Shown here piece after piece: positions 1 through 7,159 of a stretch of DNA of 11,394 nt (positions within the stretch are counted from its first letter, which is position 1; each line of letters starts with the position of its first letter). The stretch is taken from NCBI GenBank assembly GCA_003487665.1, contig DNFA01000081.1:7969-19362 (forward strand), given 5' to 3'. The translations under genes were made by a program, and so were the position numbers. Source of the DNA: Oscillibacter sp. (GTDB lineage Bacteria; Bacillota; Clostridia; Oscillospirales; Oscillospiraceae). The notes below the pieces were generated by a model that searched no databases, had not been told where the DNA came from, and was given only the letters and a program-made list of their open reading frames with translations.

Positions 1-122
1 CATTGCGAGCCAGTGCGCGCCGCGAAGCAAGTGCCCTTGGGGTACACACTGGTGCGGCAATCCGTCCCTTTTTCGGGGAAACGGATTCCCACGCCAGTGA
101 CATCGGTCACTGGCACGGAATG
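1..122. repeat. Imperfect long palindromic intergenic repeat
   Basis: The outer arms 1-15 and 108-122 are inverted copies with two mismatches. An inner pair, 59-65 and 81-87, is a perfect 7-bp inverted repeat that continues as CCC/GGG around a T-rich loop. A third hairpin, 93-101 with 106-114, is a perfect 9-bp stem with an ATCG loop. The whole element can therefore fold into a branched cruciform or RNA structure. It lies downstream of nnrD, 53 bases from its stop, so its hairpins could end or protect that transcript. Twenty bases of its right half (80-99) recur exactly in inverted orientation at 5801-5820, which shows it is a dispersed repeat. The left end may extend beyond the window. No gene is visible in 1-174. 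Confidence 0.75.
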
Positions 123-174
123 ACAAATTTCGCTCTATGCCACAGCATTGTCCTTTTTCAGAAGGGCTTTCCGG

Positions 175-1026
175 CTATTCCACCTCTTTCAGCGCATAGG
201 GAAGCATCTCTATGATATCCGGCGGGGTCATGCCCCGGCGTCCCTTTTCCTCCGCCGCCAGATCACCGGCGCGTCCGTGGAGCCACACCGCCGCGCAGCA
301 GGCGGCAAACGGCTCCATGCCCTGCGCCAGCAGGCCGGTCAACAGCCCGGTGAGGATATCGCCGCTGCCTCCCTTGGCCATGCCGTCGTTGCCGGTGGTG
401 TTCACCGCCAGCCGTCCGTCCGGCGCGGCCACCAGCGTGCGGTGTCCCTTGCGCACCAGATAGACGCCGTGGGCGGCGGCAAAGGCGGCGGCGGATGACT
501 CCCTGGGCGCGGTCATATCGCCGCCGATGCGCGCCAGCTCGCCGTCATGGGGCGTGAGCACCGTGGCGCAGGGGCGGCGGGACAATGTATCTATATGCCC
601 CTCCAGCGCGTTTATGCCGTCGGCGTCCAGCACCAGCGGCTTTTCCACCGTCAGAAGGCGGCGGAGCAGCAGGTCACTCTCCTCTCCCCGCCCCACGCCG
701 CAGCCCATGGCCACGGCGTCGCAGCCGGCGGCGCGGCGGCGTATCTCCTCCTCGGCGGCGGACGACAGCCGTCCGTCCTGCTCCGCCAGCGGATGGGGCA
801 TGGCGCCCCAGCACTTCACCGCCGCCGCAGGCCACACGCTCTCCGGCACGCCCAGAAACACCAGCCCGCAGCCGCTGCGCTCCGCGGCGGCGGCGCACAG
901 CACCGGCGCGCCGGTATAGCCCACGCTGCCGCCCAGCAGGTAGACCTTTCCGAACGTGCCCTTGTGTCCCGCCGGGTCGCGGCGGGGCATCAGGCTCCTC
1001 ACATATTCCCTGTCGATGAGCCGCAT
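175..1026 (-). CDS. nnrD: ADP-dependent (S)-NAD(P)H-hydrate dehydratase
   Basis: This 283-residue cytosolic protein belongs to the YjeF C-terminal/carbohydrate kinase-like family. The family repairs damaged nicotinamide cofactors by dehydrating the S-hydrate of NADH or NADPH, using ADP in most bacteria. Visible family motifs are the N-terminal GKVYLLGGS stretch, VLDADGINAL, LTPHDGEL and the signature NTTGNDGMAKGGSGDILTG, which supplies the nucleotide-binding glycines and catalytic aspartate. It is a stand-alone dehydratase: the epimerase (NnrE/YjeF_N) domain often fused in front is absent, so the epimerase should be encoded elsewhere. The ATG at 1026 is chosen because GGAGGAGGTG lies just upstream. 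A frame opening 39 bases earlier lacks such a site. It is transcribed away from pheST. No convincing U-tract terminator follows; the palindromic repeat at 1-122 may serve. Confidence 0.93.
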   Translation of the reverse strand: MRLIDREYVRSLMPRRDPAGHKGTFGKVYLLGGSVGYTGAPVLCAAAAERSGCGLVFLGVPESVWPAAAVKCWGAMPHPLAEQDGRLSSAAEEEIRRRAAGCDAVAMGCGVGRGEESDLLLRRLLTVEKPLVLDADGINALEGHIDTLSRRPCATVLTPHDGELARIGGDMTAPRESSAAAFAAAHGVYLVRKGHRTLVAAPDGRLAVNTTGNDGMAKGGSGDILTGLLTGLLAQGMEPFAACCAAVWLHGRAGDLAAEEKGRRGMTPPDIIEMLPYALKEVE

Positions 1027-1053
1027 GGCGCACCTCCTCCGGCTTTTTTGTAC

Positions 1054-1062
1054 AGTATAGCA
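1054..1062 (-). promoter_or_regulatory. Probable extended -10 promoter of nnrD
   Basis: Read on the minus strand, TGC is followed directly by TATACT (1059-1054), an extended -10 element with five of six consensus bases. No good -35 lies at 16-18 bases; a TTGACA occurs only 7 bases upstream and is too close to act with it. Transcription would start near 1047, about 20 bases before the ATG. Confidence 0.5.
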
Positions 1063-1115
1063 CATGTGTCAATCATAAAAGCTGCTTTTTTCGTCTCCCG
1101 GCGCGAAAAAAGTGC

Positions 1116-1144
1116 TTGCATCTTTTGTTTCGTTGTGATATAAA
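1116..1144 (+). promoter_or_regulatory. Promoter of the pheST T-box leader
   Basis: TTGCAT (1116-1121) and TATAAA (1139-1144) are separated by 17 bases. TG sits one base before the -10, giving an extended -10. Predicted initiation near 1151 fits the start of the T-box RNA. Confidence 0.65.
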
Positions 1145-1150
1145 TGTTGC

Positions 1151-1398
1151 ATCACGAAAAAAGCTGTGAGCGGGAAGATCTGCGGCACACGCATTCATCA
1201 GAGAGAGTCGGCCACCGGCTGAAAGCCGGCTCGGAATGCAGCGCAGTGTTCGCCCGGGAGCTGCCGCGAGGAAATGCGCGGACGGATACCCTCCGTTACA
1301 GGGCAACGAGTGCGCAGGCCGCAGGGTCTGCGAAGCTGGGTGGTACCACGGAAGTTCGCCTTTCGTCCCAAGACATGGGATGAAAGGTGTTTTTTATT
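1151..1398 (+). promoter_or_regulatory. T-box riboswitch, phenylalanine-specific, controlling pheST
   Basis: The leader senses uncharged tRNA and controls transcription termination before pheS. The hallmark T-box sequence is at 1337-1351 (TGGGTGGTACCACGG). Within it TGGT (1341-1344) can pair with the ACCA end of a tRNA whose discriminator base is A, as in tRNA-Phe. The distal Stem I signature AGAGAGTCGG is near 1200-1210. On the 3' side of Stem I, TTC at 1249-1251, followed by GCCCGGGAGC, sits where the specifier codon is expected; TTC is a phenylalanine codon and agrees with the downstream genes. The 5' boundary is inferred from the promoter. CCCA at 1367-1370 can pair either with TGGG 1337-1340 (antiterminator) or TGGG 1376-1379 (terminator), which supplies the switch. 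There is no sign of a leader peptide. Confidence 0.93.
1359..1398 (+). terminator. Intrinsic terminator of the pheST T-box
   Basis: A 12-bp stem (1359-1370 with 1376-1387, one G-U pair) with an AGACA loop is followed by TGTTTTTTATT. It is the default OFF state of the T-box leader, 47 bases before the pheS start. Confidence 0.92.
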
Positions 1399-1444
1399 GC
1401 ACTTTATCCCAATAAACAACTCTCAAAAGGAGGAAGCGATACAC

Positions 1445-2482
1445 ATGAAAGAAAAACTGGAACAGCTGCTGGCCGAGGGTCGGCAGCGCATCGAGTCCGT
1501 CGTCAGCGAGACGGAGCTGCAGGACGTCAAGGCGGCGCTGCTGGGCAAGCAGGGCAGCCTGACGGAGCTGATGAAGGAGCTGCCCAAGCTGGATGTGTCC
1601 CTGCGCCCGGAGATGGGCAAGGCCGTCAATCAGGTGAAGGGTCAGCTGTCCGCCCTGCTGGACGCGCGGCGTGACGAGCTGAAAATGAAAGCGTCCGAGG
1701 TGGATCCCGACTTCGACATCTCCGTGCCGGGCACCATGCCCCTCAGCGGCGGCCTGCACCCCATCACCCAGATGTGCTACGACCTGAACGACGCCTTCCG
1801 CTCCATGGGCTTCGAGATCTTCGAGGAGGACGACATCACCAGCGAGCTGTACGGCTTCGACAACCTGAACTTCCCTCCCAACCATCCCGCCCGCGAGAGC
1901 ATGGACACCTACTGGCTGGCCGGCCACGATAAGGGCGAGTGCTGGGACAAGCTGTGCCTGCGTCCCCACCTGACCGGCGGCTCCGTGCGGTATTTACAGA
2001 CCCACAAGGCGCCCTACCGGTTCGTGTACCCCGGTAAGGTGTACCGCAACGAGACAACGGACGCCCGCCACGAGCGCGCCTTCTTCCAGTATGAGGCGCT
2101 GATCGTGGACAAGGACTTCACCTTCGCCTCCGGCAAGGTGATGATCAAGAGCATCCTCTCCAAGGTGTTCGGCCGGGATGTACCGGTGCGCATGCGCGCG
2201 GGCTTCTTCCCCTTCGTGGAGCCGGGCTTCGAGATCGACATGGGCTGCCTGGTGTGCGGCGGCAAGGGCTGCAGCGTCTGCAAGCATGTGGGCTGGATCG
2301 AGGTCATGCCCGGCGGCACGCCCCATCCCAACGTGCTGAAGGCCGCCGGCCTGGATCCCAACGAGTACACCGGCTTCTATGTGAACATCGGCCTTGACCG
2401 TCTGGTGATGATGCGCTACGGCGTGGACGACGTCCGTCTGTTCCACAGCGCCGACCTGCGTTTCCTCAAGCAATTCCATTGA
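1445..2482 (+). CDS. pheS: Phenylalanine--tRNA ligase alpha subunit (divergent active site)
   Basis: The 345-residue alpha chain of the class II alpha2-beta2 synthetase charges tRNA-Phe in the cytosol. An N-terminal helical, coiled-coil-like arm (about 1-85) precedes the catalytic domain. Class II motif 2 is seen as VYRNETTDARHERAFFQYE (ending at E217), and motif 3 as the C-terminal GLDRLVMMRYGVDDVRLF stretch. Four cysteines (268, 271, 276, 279) form a likely zinc knuckle in the C-terminal part. Several pocket motifs deviate from the common bacterial form. The usual THTSxxQ is PHLTGGS (174-180), and the usual GFAFGxG is GFYVNIG (310-316). Gln215, Glu217 and Phe255-Pro-Phe257 are kept. The ATG at 1445 is chosen because AAGGAGGA precedes it and it follows the T-box terminator; the frame stays open upstream through the leader but that part is RNA. 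pheT follows after 18 bases. Confidence 0.95.
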   Translation: MKEKLEQLLAEGRQRIESVVSETELQDVKAALLGKQGSLTELMKELPKLDVSLRPEMGKAVNQVKGQLSALLDARRDELKMKASEVDPDFDISVPGTMPLSGGLHPITQMCYDLNDAFRSMGFEIFEEDDITSELYGFDNLNFPPNHPARESMDTYWLAGHDKGECWDKLCLRPHLTGGSVRYLQTHKAPYRFVYPGKVYRNETTDARHERAFFQYEALIVDKDFTFASGKVMIKSILSKVFGRDVPVRMRAGFFPFVEPGFEIDMGCLVCGGKGCSVCKHVGWIEVMPGGTPHPNVLKAAGLDPNEYTGFYVNIGLDRLVMMRYGVDDVRLFHSADLRFLKQFH

Positions 2483-2500
2483 TAGAGGAGGACTGCTGAA

Positions 2501-4939
2501 ATGAAAGTATCTTTGAATTGGATCCGGGATTACGTCCAGCTGCCGGCGGACGCCGACCTGAAAAAGCTGGCGTATGACCTGACGATGTCCACCGTGGAGG
2601 TGGAGGACACCATAGAGCTGGCCAAGCAGTTCGACCACATGGTGGTGGGCGTTATCAACACCATCGAGCAGCACCCCAACGCCGACAAGCTGCGCGTCTG
2701 CATGACCGACATCGGCGGCCGGGTGGAGAGCATCGTGTGCGGCGGCTCCAACCTGCGCGAGGGCATGAAGGTGGCCGTGGCGCTGCCCGGCTCCGTGTGC
2801 CGCTGGCACGGCGAGGGCGAGCCGGTGGAGATCAAAAAGAGCAAGCTCCGGGGCGTGGACAGCTACGGCATGATCTGCGGCGCGGTGGAGATCGGCCTTG
2901 CCGACCTGTTCCCCACGAAAGAGGAAGCGCATATCCTCGACCTGAGCGACTTTGACGCGCCCGCCGGCACACCGCTGGCCGACGCGCTGGATCTGAACGA
3001 CATCATTCTGGAGATCGACAACAAGTCCATGACCAACCGCCCCGACCTGTGGGGTCACTACGGCATCGCCCGCGAGATCGCGGCGCTGTACGACCTGCCC
3101 ATGAAGGAGTTTCCCCACTTCGACCGGAACGTGGAGAACACCTCCGGGTTCCACGTCACCGTGGAGGACGCGGAGCGCTGCCCGCGCATGACCGGCACGC
3201 AGATCGAAAACGTCTGCGTCAAGCCCGCTCCCTACTGGATGCAGGTGCGGATCTGGAAAACCGGCATGCGCCCCATCAACGCGCTGGTGGATATCACCAA
3301 CTATGTGATGCTGGCCACCGGTCAGCCCTCCCACGCCTATGATTCCGACCACATCGCCGGGCACATCATCGTTCGCCGCGCCAAAGCGGGCGAAACGCTG
3401 ACGCTGCTCAACGGCAAGGAGCTGCCCCTCAGCACCGACGATCTGACCATCGCCGACGATGCGGGCATCGTGGGTCTGGCGGGCGTCATGGGCGGCGCCA
3501 AGGACTCCATCCTCCCCACCACCAGCAAGGTCATTCTGGAGATCGCCAACTTCCAGGCCGCCGGCATCCGCCGCACCGCCCTGCGGTACGACAACCGCAC
3601 CGAGGCCTCCGCCCGCTACGAAAAGGCCATCGACCCGGAGCGCTGCGATCAGGCTCTGGATCTGTCCATGCAGCTGTTCTCCGACCTGTACCCGGAGATG
3701 AAGGTCACCGGTCTGGTGGACGAATATCCCCAACATCTGAAGCAGGCGGAGATCGACGTGCCGCTCAGCTGGCTGGAGCGCCGGCTGGGTAAGCGCCTGC
3801 CCCCGGAGGAGATCAGGCACAAGATGGAGCTGCTGGGCTACGGCATCTCCTTCGACGGCGACAACATGCACGTGGTGGTTCCCACATGGCGCTCCACCGG
3901 CGATGTGTCCATCCAGGCGGACATCATGGAGGAGGTCGCCCGGATGTACGGCTACGAGAACTTCGAGGCCGAGCCCATCACCACCACCTTCGACGGCGCC
4001 ATCAACCAGCTGGACAAGGATCTGGAACGGCGCATCAAGGAGTATCTGGCCATCCGCTGCGGCATGCAGGAGATCTTCACCTATCCGTGGATGGAGGAAT
4101 CCTACGTCAACGCGGTGCTGCAGAGCACGGAGGGCATCCTGTCCCTGTCCACGCCGCCGTCTCCCGCCGAGCGGTTCGTGCGCTCCTCCCTGCTGCCCAA
4201 CCTGTGCAAGGCCGTGGTGAAGAACGAGCGCTACTTCGACGAGTTCTCCATTTTCGAGACGGCGCAGGTGTTCCGCGACGAGAACTACACCTCCCCCTAC
4301 GATCCCCGCGAGAAGCTGCCCTCCCAGCGCAAGAACGTGGCGGGCGCCTTCGTCACCACCGACAAGGATATCACCGCCCTGTTCCGCAAGGCCAAGGGCG
4401 TGGTGGAGATGATGGCGCGGTACGTCCACATGGAGACGCTGACCTTCCGCCAGACGGAAAAGCCCGTGTGGGCGGACAACGTGGTGTGGCTGAACATCTG
4501 CCGCGGCGAGGAAAAGGTGGGCGATCTGGCTCTGCTGAGCAAGAAGGTGTCCATGGCCTGCGGCATCAAGAACCTGAACGTGATGCTGTTCCAGCTGGAT
4601 CAGGACTCCCTGGTGCCCCTGAAATCCCGCACCAACACCTTCACCCACATGGCCGAGTATCCCATGACGGACTACGACATCTCCCTGCTGCTGGACGGCT
4701 CCGTCCAGTGGAAGGACGTGCTCCAGACCGTCGGCGGCATCAAGAGCGAGCTGCTCCACGGCGCGTCCTTCGTGGACGAATACCGGGGCAAGCAGGTGCC
4801 GGCAGGCAAGAAGTCCCTGACGCTGCGGCTGTCCATCGGCTCCAAGGAGAAGACGCTGACCTCCTCCGAGATCGAGGAGGTGGCCTCCAACGTTCTGAAC
4901 AAGATCGCCAAGCGCTTCGGCGCGGAGCTGCGCCGTTGA
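2501..4939 (+). CDS. pheT: Phenylalanine--tRNA ligase beta subunit
   Basis: This is the 812-residue beta chain of phenylalanyl-tRNA synthetase, close to the usual length of about 800. In order it shows: an N-terminal MKVSLNWIRDYV start; an EMAP/OB-fold tRNA-binding domain around residues 40-150 (HPNADKLRVC); the B3/B4 editing region around 205-380, which hydrolyses Tyr-tRNA-Phe in known homologues; a B5 domain near 407-485 (GYGISFDGDN through EEVARMYGYENF); a catalytic-like core; and a ferredoxin-fold anticodon-binding domain from about residue 716 to the end (MAEYPMTDYDISLLLD, ending KRFGAELRR). The ATG has an AGAGGAGG site 8 bases upstream. It is co-transcribed with pheS under T-box control. 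No clear terminator was found directly after it, so some transcripts may run into ireB and end at 5305-5338. No truncation or frameshift is visible. Confidence 0.97.
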   Translation: MKVSLNWIRDYVQLPADADLKKLAYDLTMSTVEVEDTIELAKQFDHMVVGVINTIEQHPNADKLRVCMTDIGGRVESIVCGGSNLREGMKVAVALPGSVCRWHGEGEPVEIKKSKLRGVDSYGMICGAVEIGLADLFPTKEEAHILDLSDFDAPAGTPLADALDLNDIILEIDNKSMTNRPDLWGHYGIAREIAALYDLPMKEFPHFDRNVENTSGFHVTVEDAERCPRMTGTQIENVCVKPAPYWMQVRIWKTGMRPINALVDITNYVMLATGQPSHAYDSDHIAGHIIVRRAKAGETLTLLNGKELPLSTDDLTIADDAGIVGLAGVMGGAKDSILPTTSKVILEIANFQAAGIRRTALRYDNRTEASARYEKAIDPERCDQALDLSMQLFSDLYPEMKVTGLVDEYPQHLKQAEIDVPLSWLERRLGKRLPPEEIRHKMELLGYGISFDGDNMHVVVPTWRSTGDVSIQADIMEEVARMYGYENFEAEPITTTFDGAINQLDKDLERRIKEYLAIRCGMQEIFTYPWMEESYVNAVLQSTEGILSLSTPPSPAERFVRSSLLPNLCKAVVKNERYFDEFSIFETAQVFRDENYTSPYDPREKLPSQRKNVAGAFVTTDKDITALFRKAKGVVEMMARYVHMETLTFRQTEKPVWADNVVWLNICRGEEKVGDLALLSKKVSMACGIKNLNVMLFQLDQDSLVPLKSRTNTFTHMAEYPMTDYDISLLLDGSVQWKDVLQTVGGIKSELLHGASFVDEYRGKQVPAGKKSLTLRLSIGSKEKTLTSSEIEEVASNVLNKIAKRFGAELRR

Positions 4940-4979
4940 GCGCCGCAGAATTCCCGTACCGTGATCGCACTTTTTCCTC

Positions 4980-5008
4980 TTTACAGCGGCGGGAAAATGG
5001 CGTATACT
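4980..5008 (+). promoter_or_regulatory. Promoter of ireB
   Basis: TTTACA (4980-4985) and TATACT (5003-5008) each match five of six consensus bases and have the ideal 17-base spacer. Initiation near 5015 gives a leader of about 30 bases with AAAGGTGGT before the start codon. It lies in the short gap after pheT, so ireB can be expressed independently of the T-box. Confidence 0.75.
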
Positions 5009-5046
5009 AAGGGTGTTATCGGGGAACCGGGAAAGGTGGTGCTTCC

Positions 5047-5292
5047 ATGGACGAATTTACCCGCAAGTTCAACGCGGCGGAGGACAAGGAGCAGCAGGTG
5101 CATTATATCCTCACCTCCGTGTACGAGTCGCTGAAGGAGAAGGGCTACGACCCCATCAACCAGATCGTGGGCTATATTCTCTCCGAGGATCCCACCTATA
5201 TCACCAACCACAACTCCGCCCGCTCGCTGATCTGCAAGATCGACCGGGACGAGCTGCTGCAGGTGCTGGTAAAGAGCTACCTGGAGCTGTAA
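5047..5292 (+). CDS. ireB: IreB family regulatory phosphoprotein (UPF0297)
   Basis: The 81-residue product matches the small IreB/UPF0297 family. Recognisable conserved blocks are VYESLKEKGYDPINQIVGYILSEDPTYI, HNSARSLI and the ending DELLQVLVKSYLEL. In Enterococcus faecalis the homologue is a substrate of the Ser/Thr kinase IreK and affects cephalosporin resistance; that role is family knowledge and not shown here. A threonine at position 5 lies near where the N-terminal phospho-threonines of IreB occur. The protein is cytosolic, with no signal or membrane segment. The ATG at 5047 follows an AAAGGTGGT site. In many Firmicutes ireB heads an operon with ruvX and yrzB. Here it stands alone between its own promoter and a strong terminator. 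Confidence 0.95.
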   Translation: MDEFTRKFNAAEDKEQQVHYILTSVYESLKEKGYDPINQIVGYILSEDPTYITNHNSARSLICKIDRDELLQVLVKSYLEL

Positions 5293-5304
5293 GCACAAAG
5301 CTAT

Positions 5305-5338
5305 AAAAAAAGAACGCCCCGTGGGGCGTTCTTTTTTT
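5305..5338 (+). terminator. Intrinsic terminator after ireB
   Basis: GAACGCCC (5312-5319) pairs with GGGCGTTC (5324-5331) around a CGTG loop. Seven A precede the stem and seven T follow, so it can act on both strands. It lies 12 bases after the ireB stop. Confidence 0.95.
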
Positions 5339-5351
5339 ATATACGGGACGT

Positions 5352-5546
5352 CGGGGCGATGTGGCATCGCCCCCTACGGGCGATTTGCCGCACCCCTCTG
5401 TGGGGCGGGGCCCGCGTGCCCCGCCGAGAGCAAGTCGTATCGCGCGGCGGGACACATGGGTCCCGCCCTACGAATCATACTGCGCCCCCTTCAGTGCAGA
5501 GCATCACCGACAGGCGGACGTAGGGGCGGACGACCCTGTCCGCCCG
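5352..5546. repeat. 195-bp modular palindromic repeat, copy 1
   Basis: This segment recurs at a constant offset of 222 bases (copy 2 at 5574-5768) with about 13 mismatches by eye and no indel. It contains four separate GC-rich hairpins: GGGGCGATG/CATCGCCCC (5353-5373), GGCGGGGC/GCCCCGCC (5404-5425), GGCGGGAC/GTCCCGCC (5446-5467) and GGGCGGAC/GTCCGCCC (5524-5545). Three are flanked on one side by GTAGGG or CCCTAC. The second has GTGGGG here but GTAGGG in copy 2. This gives a mosaic of related short palindromes in the gap between the convergent genes ireB and guaD. No credible coding frame with a ribosome-binding site is present. Confidence 0.9.
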
Positions 5547-5573
5547 CAGGGGACGGCGCCCTTGATGTCCCGG

Positions 5574-5768
5574 CGGGGCGATGCGGCATCTCCCCCTACG
5601 GACGATTTGCCGCACCCCTCTGTAGGGCGGGGCCCGCGTGCCCCGCCGGGATCAATGCATATTGCGCGGCGGGACACATGGGTCCCGCCCTACGAATCAT
5701 ATTGCGCCCCCTTCGGTGCAGAGCATCACCGGCAGGCGGACGTAGGGGCGGACGACCCTGTCCGCCCG
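5574..5768. repeat. 195-bp modular palindromic repeat, copy 2
   Basis: This is the second copy of the unit at 5352-5546, in the same orientation and separated from it by 27 unrelated bases. Most differences cluster in the short spacer between the second and third hairpins. The last hairpin (GGGCGGAC/GTCCGCCC, loop GACCCT) and the third hairpin are identical in both copies. A C-to-T type change in the first hairpin arm weakens that stem here. On the minus strand the hairpins lie just downstream of guaD and may act as its 3' end structure. Confidence 0.9.
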
Positions 5769-5800
5769 AACAGCGCGAAGCGCTTCCGAGCCGGTGCGAA

Positions 5801-5820
5801 CACTGGCGTGGGAATCCGTT
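5801..5820. repeat. Partial inverted copy of the left-edge palindrome
   Basis: These 20 bases are the exact reverse complement of 80-99. Surrounding bases (roughly 5785-5824) also resemble one arm of that element. The copy ends within a few bases of the guaD stop codon at 5832-5834, so the repeat abuts the 3' end of a gene here, as the left copy does near nnrD. Confidence 0.75.
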
Positions 5821-5831
5821 CCCCTCGTCCC

Positions 5832-7097
5832 TTACCTCCTGACCACCTCGCGGCCGTCCGACCAGACGGAGACGATGTTGTGCCGGTGTGTCATGTAAAT
5901 GGCGCGCTCGAAGCGCTCCTGCACCGTCAGGGGATGGGCGGCCTCCGGGAAATCGCCGTCGTCGATGACCACGGCGTGGAGCCTGTCGCCCACGGCGAAG
6001 CCGTCGCCCGCGCCGAAATACTTGTGTCCCGCCGTGGTGCCCAGATAGTACCCCTCCGACACGGTGAGGAAGTCCGGATGCCACTCATCCGTGACCCGCC
6101 GCGCCTTGGAGGTGCGGATGGACATGGTGATGACCTTGTACATGGGCAGCTGCGCGCCGCCGGCGATGTCGCTGCCCAGCGTCACCCACAGCCCCTCCCG
6201 CACCATCTGGCGCACGGGGCAGATGCCGGAGCAGATGTTCACATTGGAGTCGGCGCAGTGTACCACCACCACGCCCGCGTCCTTGATGGCGCGGCGCTCC
6301 CGCTCGTCGGAGTGGACGCAGTGCGCCATAAGGGTGTGATCCTTCCACATGCCGTACTTGTTGTACGTCTCCCAGTACTGGGTGCAGTCCGGGTGCAGCT
6401 CCCTCACCCACGCGATCTCGTTGGTGTTCTCCGACAGATGGGACTGGACGTACAGCCCTCGCTCGTTGGCCAGCTTTCCCAGCTGGGTCATCAGCTCGTC
6501 GGTGCAGCTGGGCGTGAAGCGGGGCGTGATAATGGGCTTGACGTGCGCAAAATGGCAGCCGTCCAGCCAGCGCAGCGTCTCGCGGACGGATTCCTCCGTC
6601 GTCTCCTGCAGTTTGCCGGGCAGACCGTTCCTGTCCATGTTCACCTTGCCCACATAGCCGGTGACACCGGCGCGCTCCAGCTCGTCCATGAGCACCAGCG
6701 TGGCATCGGTGTGCAGCGAGGAAAACATGCACACGCGGGTGGTGCCGTTGGTGATCAGATCGGTGGCCAGACGGCGGTAGACCCGCCGGGCGTAGTCCAC
6801 GTCGGCAAACCGCGCCTCGGTGGGGAATGTGTAGGTATTCAGCCAGTCCAGCAGCGGCAGATCCATGCCCATGCCCAGCATGGGATACTGGGGTGCATGG
6901 AGGTGCATGTCCGCAAAGGACTGCATGATGAGCCGGTCGCCGAAGTCCCGCACCCCGGCGTTTGCCAGCTCCTCCGGCAGCTGTCTGTACAGGCCGGTGA
7001 TCACACCGTCCTCCAGCACAAGGCAGCCGTGCTCCAGAATGTCCAGCCGCCCCATCTCCGGCGCATGGACGATGTTGCCGCGCAAAATCTGTGTCAT
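5832..7097 (-). CDS. guaD: Guanine deaminase
   Basis: The 421-residue protein is a metal-dependent amidohydrolase that converts guanine to xanthine and ammonia in purine salvage or catabolism. The family metal ligands are visible: His65 and His67 in DMHLHAPQ, His220 with catalytic Glu223 in QSHLSE, His259 in MAHCVH and Asp310 in LGSDIAGG. Blocks typical of guanine deaminases as opposed to other amidohydrolases are LLDWLNTYTFPTE (about 82-94), GKVNMDRN (150-157), ITPRFTPSC (190-198) and HCADSNVNICSG. The ATG at 7097 has GGAGGG 8 bases upstream. A longer frame would run through the riboswitch leader and is rejected. It is a single-gene unit under a purine riboswitch, in keeping with its substrate. 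The product is cytosolic. Dense palindromic repeats follow its stop. Xanthine-processing genes are not in the window. Confidence 0.94.
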   Translation of the reverse strand: MTQILRGNIVHAPEMGRLDILEHGCLVLEDGVITGLYRQLPEELANAGVRDFGDRLIMQSFADMHLHAPQYPMLGMGMDLPLLDWLNTYTFPTEARFADVDYARRVYRRLATDLITNGTTRVCMFSSLHTDATLVLMDELERAGVTGYVGKVNMDRNGLPGKLQETTEESVRETLRWLDGCHFAHVKPIITPRFTPSCTDELMTQLGKLANERGLYVQSHLSENTNEIAWVRELHPDCTQYWETYNKYGMWKDHTLMAHCVHSDERERRAIKDAGVVVVHCADSNVNICSGICPVRQMVREGLWVTLGSDIAGGAQLPMYKVITMSIRTSKARRVTDEWHPDFLTVSEGYYLGTTAGHKYFGAGDGFAVGDRLHAVVIDDGDFPEAAHPLTVQERFERAIYMTHRHNIVSVWSDGREVVRR

Positions 7098-7117
7098 ATC
7101 GGTTCCCTCCTGCAAGC

Positions 7118-7159
7118 AAAATAAAAATGGATGCTCCGATGTCGTGCATCGAAACACCC
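7118..7159 (-). terminator. Intrinsic terminator in the guaD leader (expression platform)
   Basis: On the minus strand, 7159-7147 pairs with 7141-7129 over 13 bp (three G-U pairs) around a CACGA loop. It is followed by ATTTTTATTTT. The first three stem bases, GGG at 7159-7157, are also the 3' strand of aptamer helix P1, so the two structures compete at that point. It lies about 20 bases before the guaD ATG. Confidence 0.85.

Noticed and set aside
1066..1071. TTGACA on the minus strand as the -35 of the nnrD promoter
   Set aside because: It is only 7 bases from the TATACT element, and no -10 lies at 16-18 bases. The extended -10 alone is the better explanation.
1274..1444. N-terminal extension of pheS by 57 codons
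   Set aside because: It runs through the T-box core and its terminator, whereas the ATG at 1445 has a good ribosome-binding site and gives the normal family length.
1994..4759. Very long minus-strand open frame (about 920 codons) opposite pheS and pheT
   Set aside because: It is antisense to two certain genes, has a repetitive His/Gln/Val/Gly/Leu composition typical of the complement of GC-rich codons, and has no ribosome-binding site or family match.
5352..5768. Repeats read as a CRISPR array
   Set aside because: Only two long copies, each made of several different palindromes, with a single 27-base spacer and no Cas genes.
5361..7124. Plus-strand open frame of about 587 codons over the repeats and guaD
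   Set aside because: It starts inside palindromic repeats and continues antisense to guaD. The composition is that of a GC-skew shadow frame.
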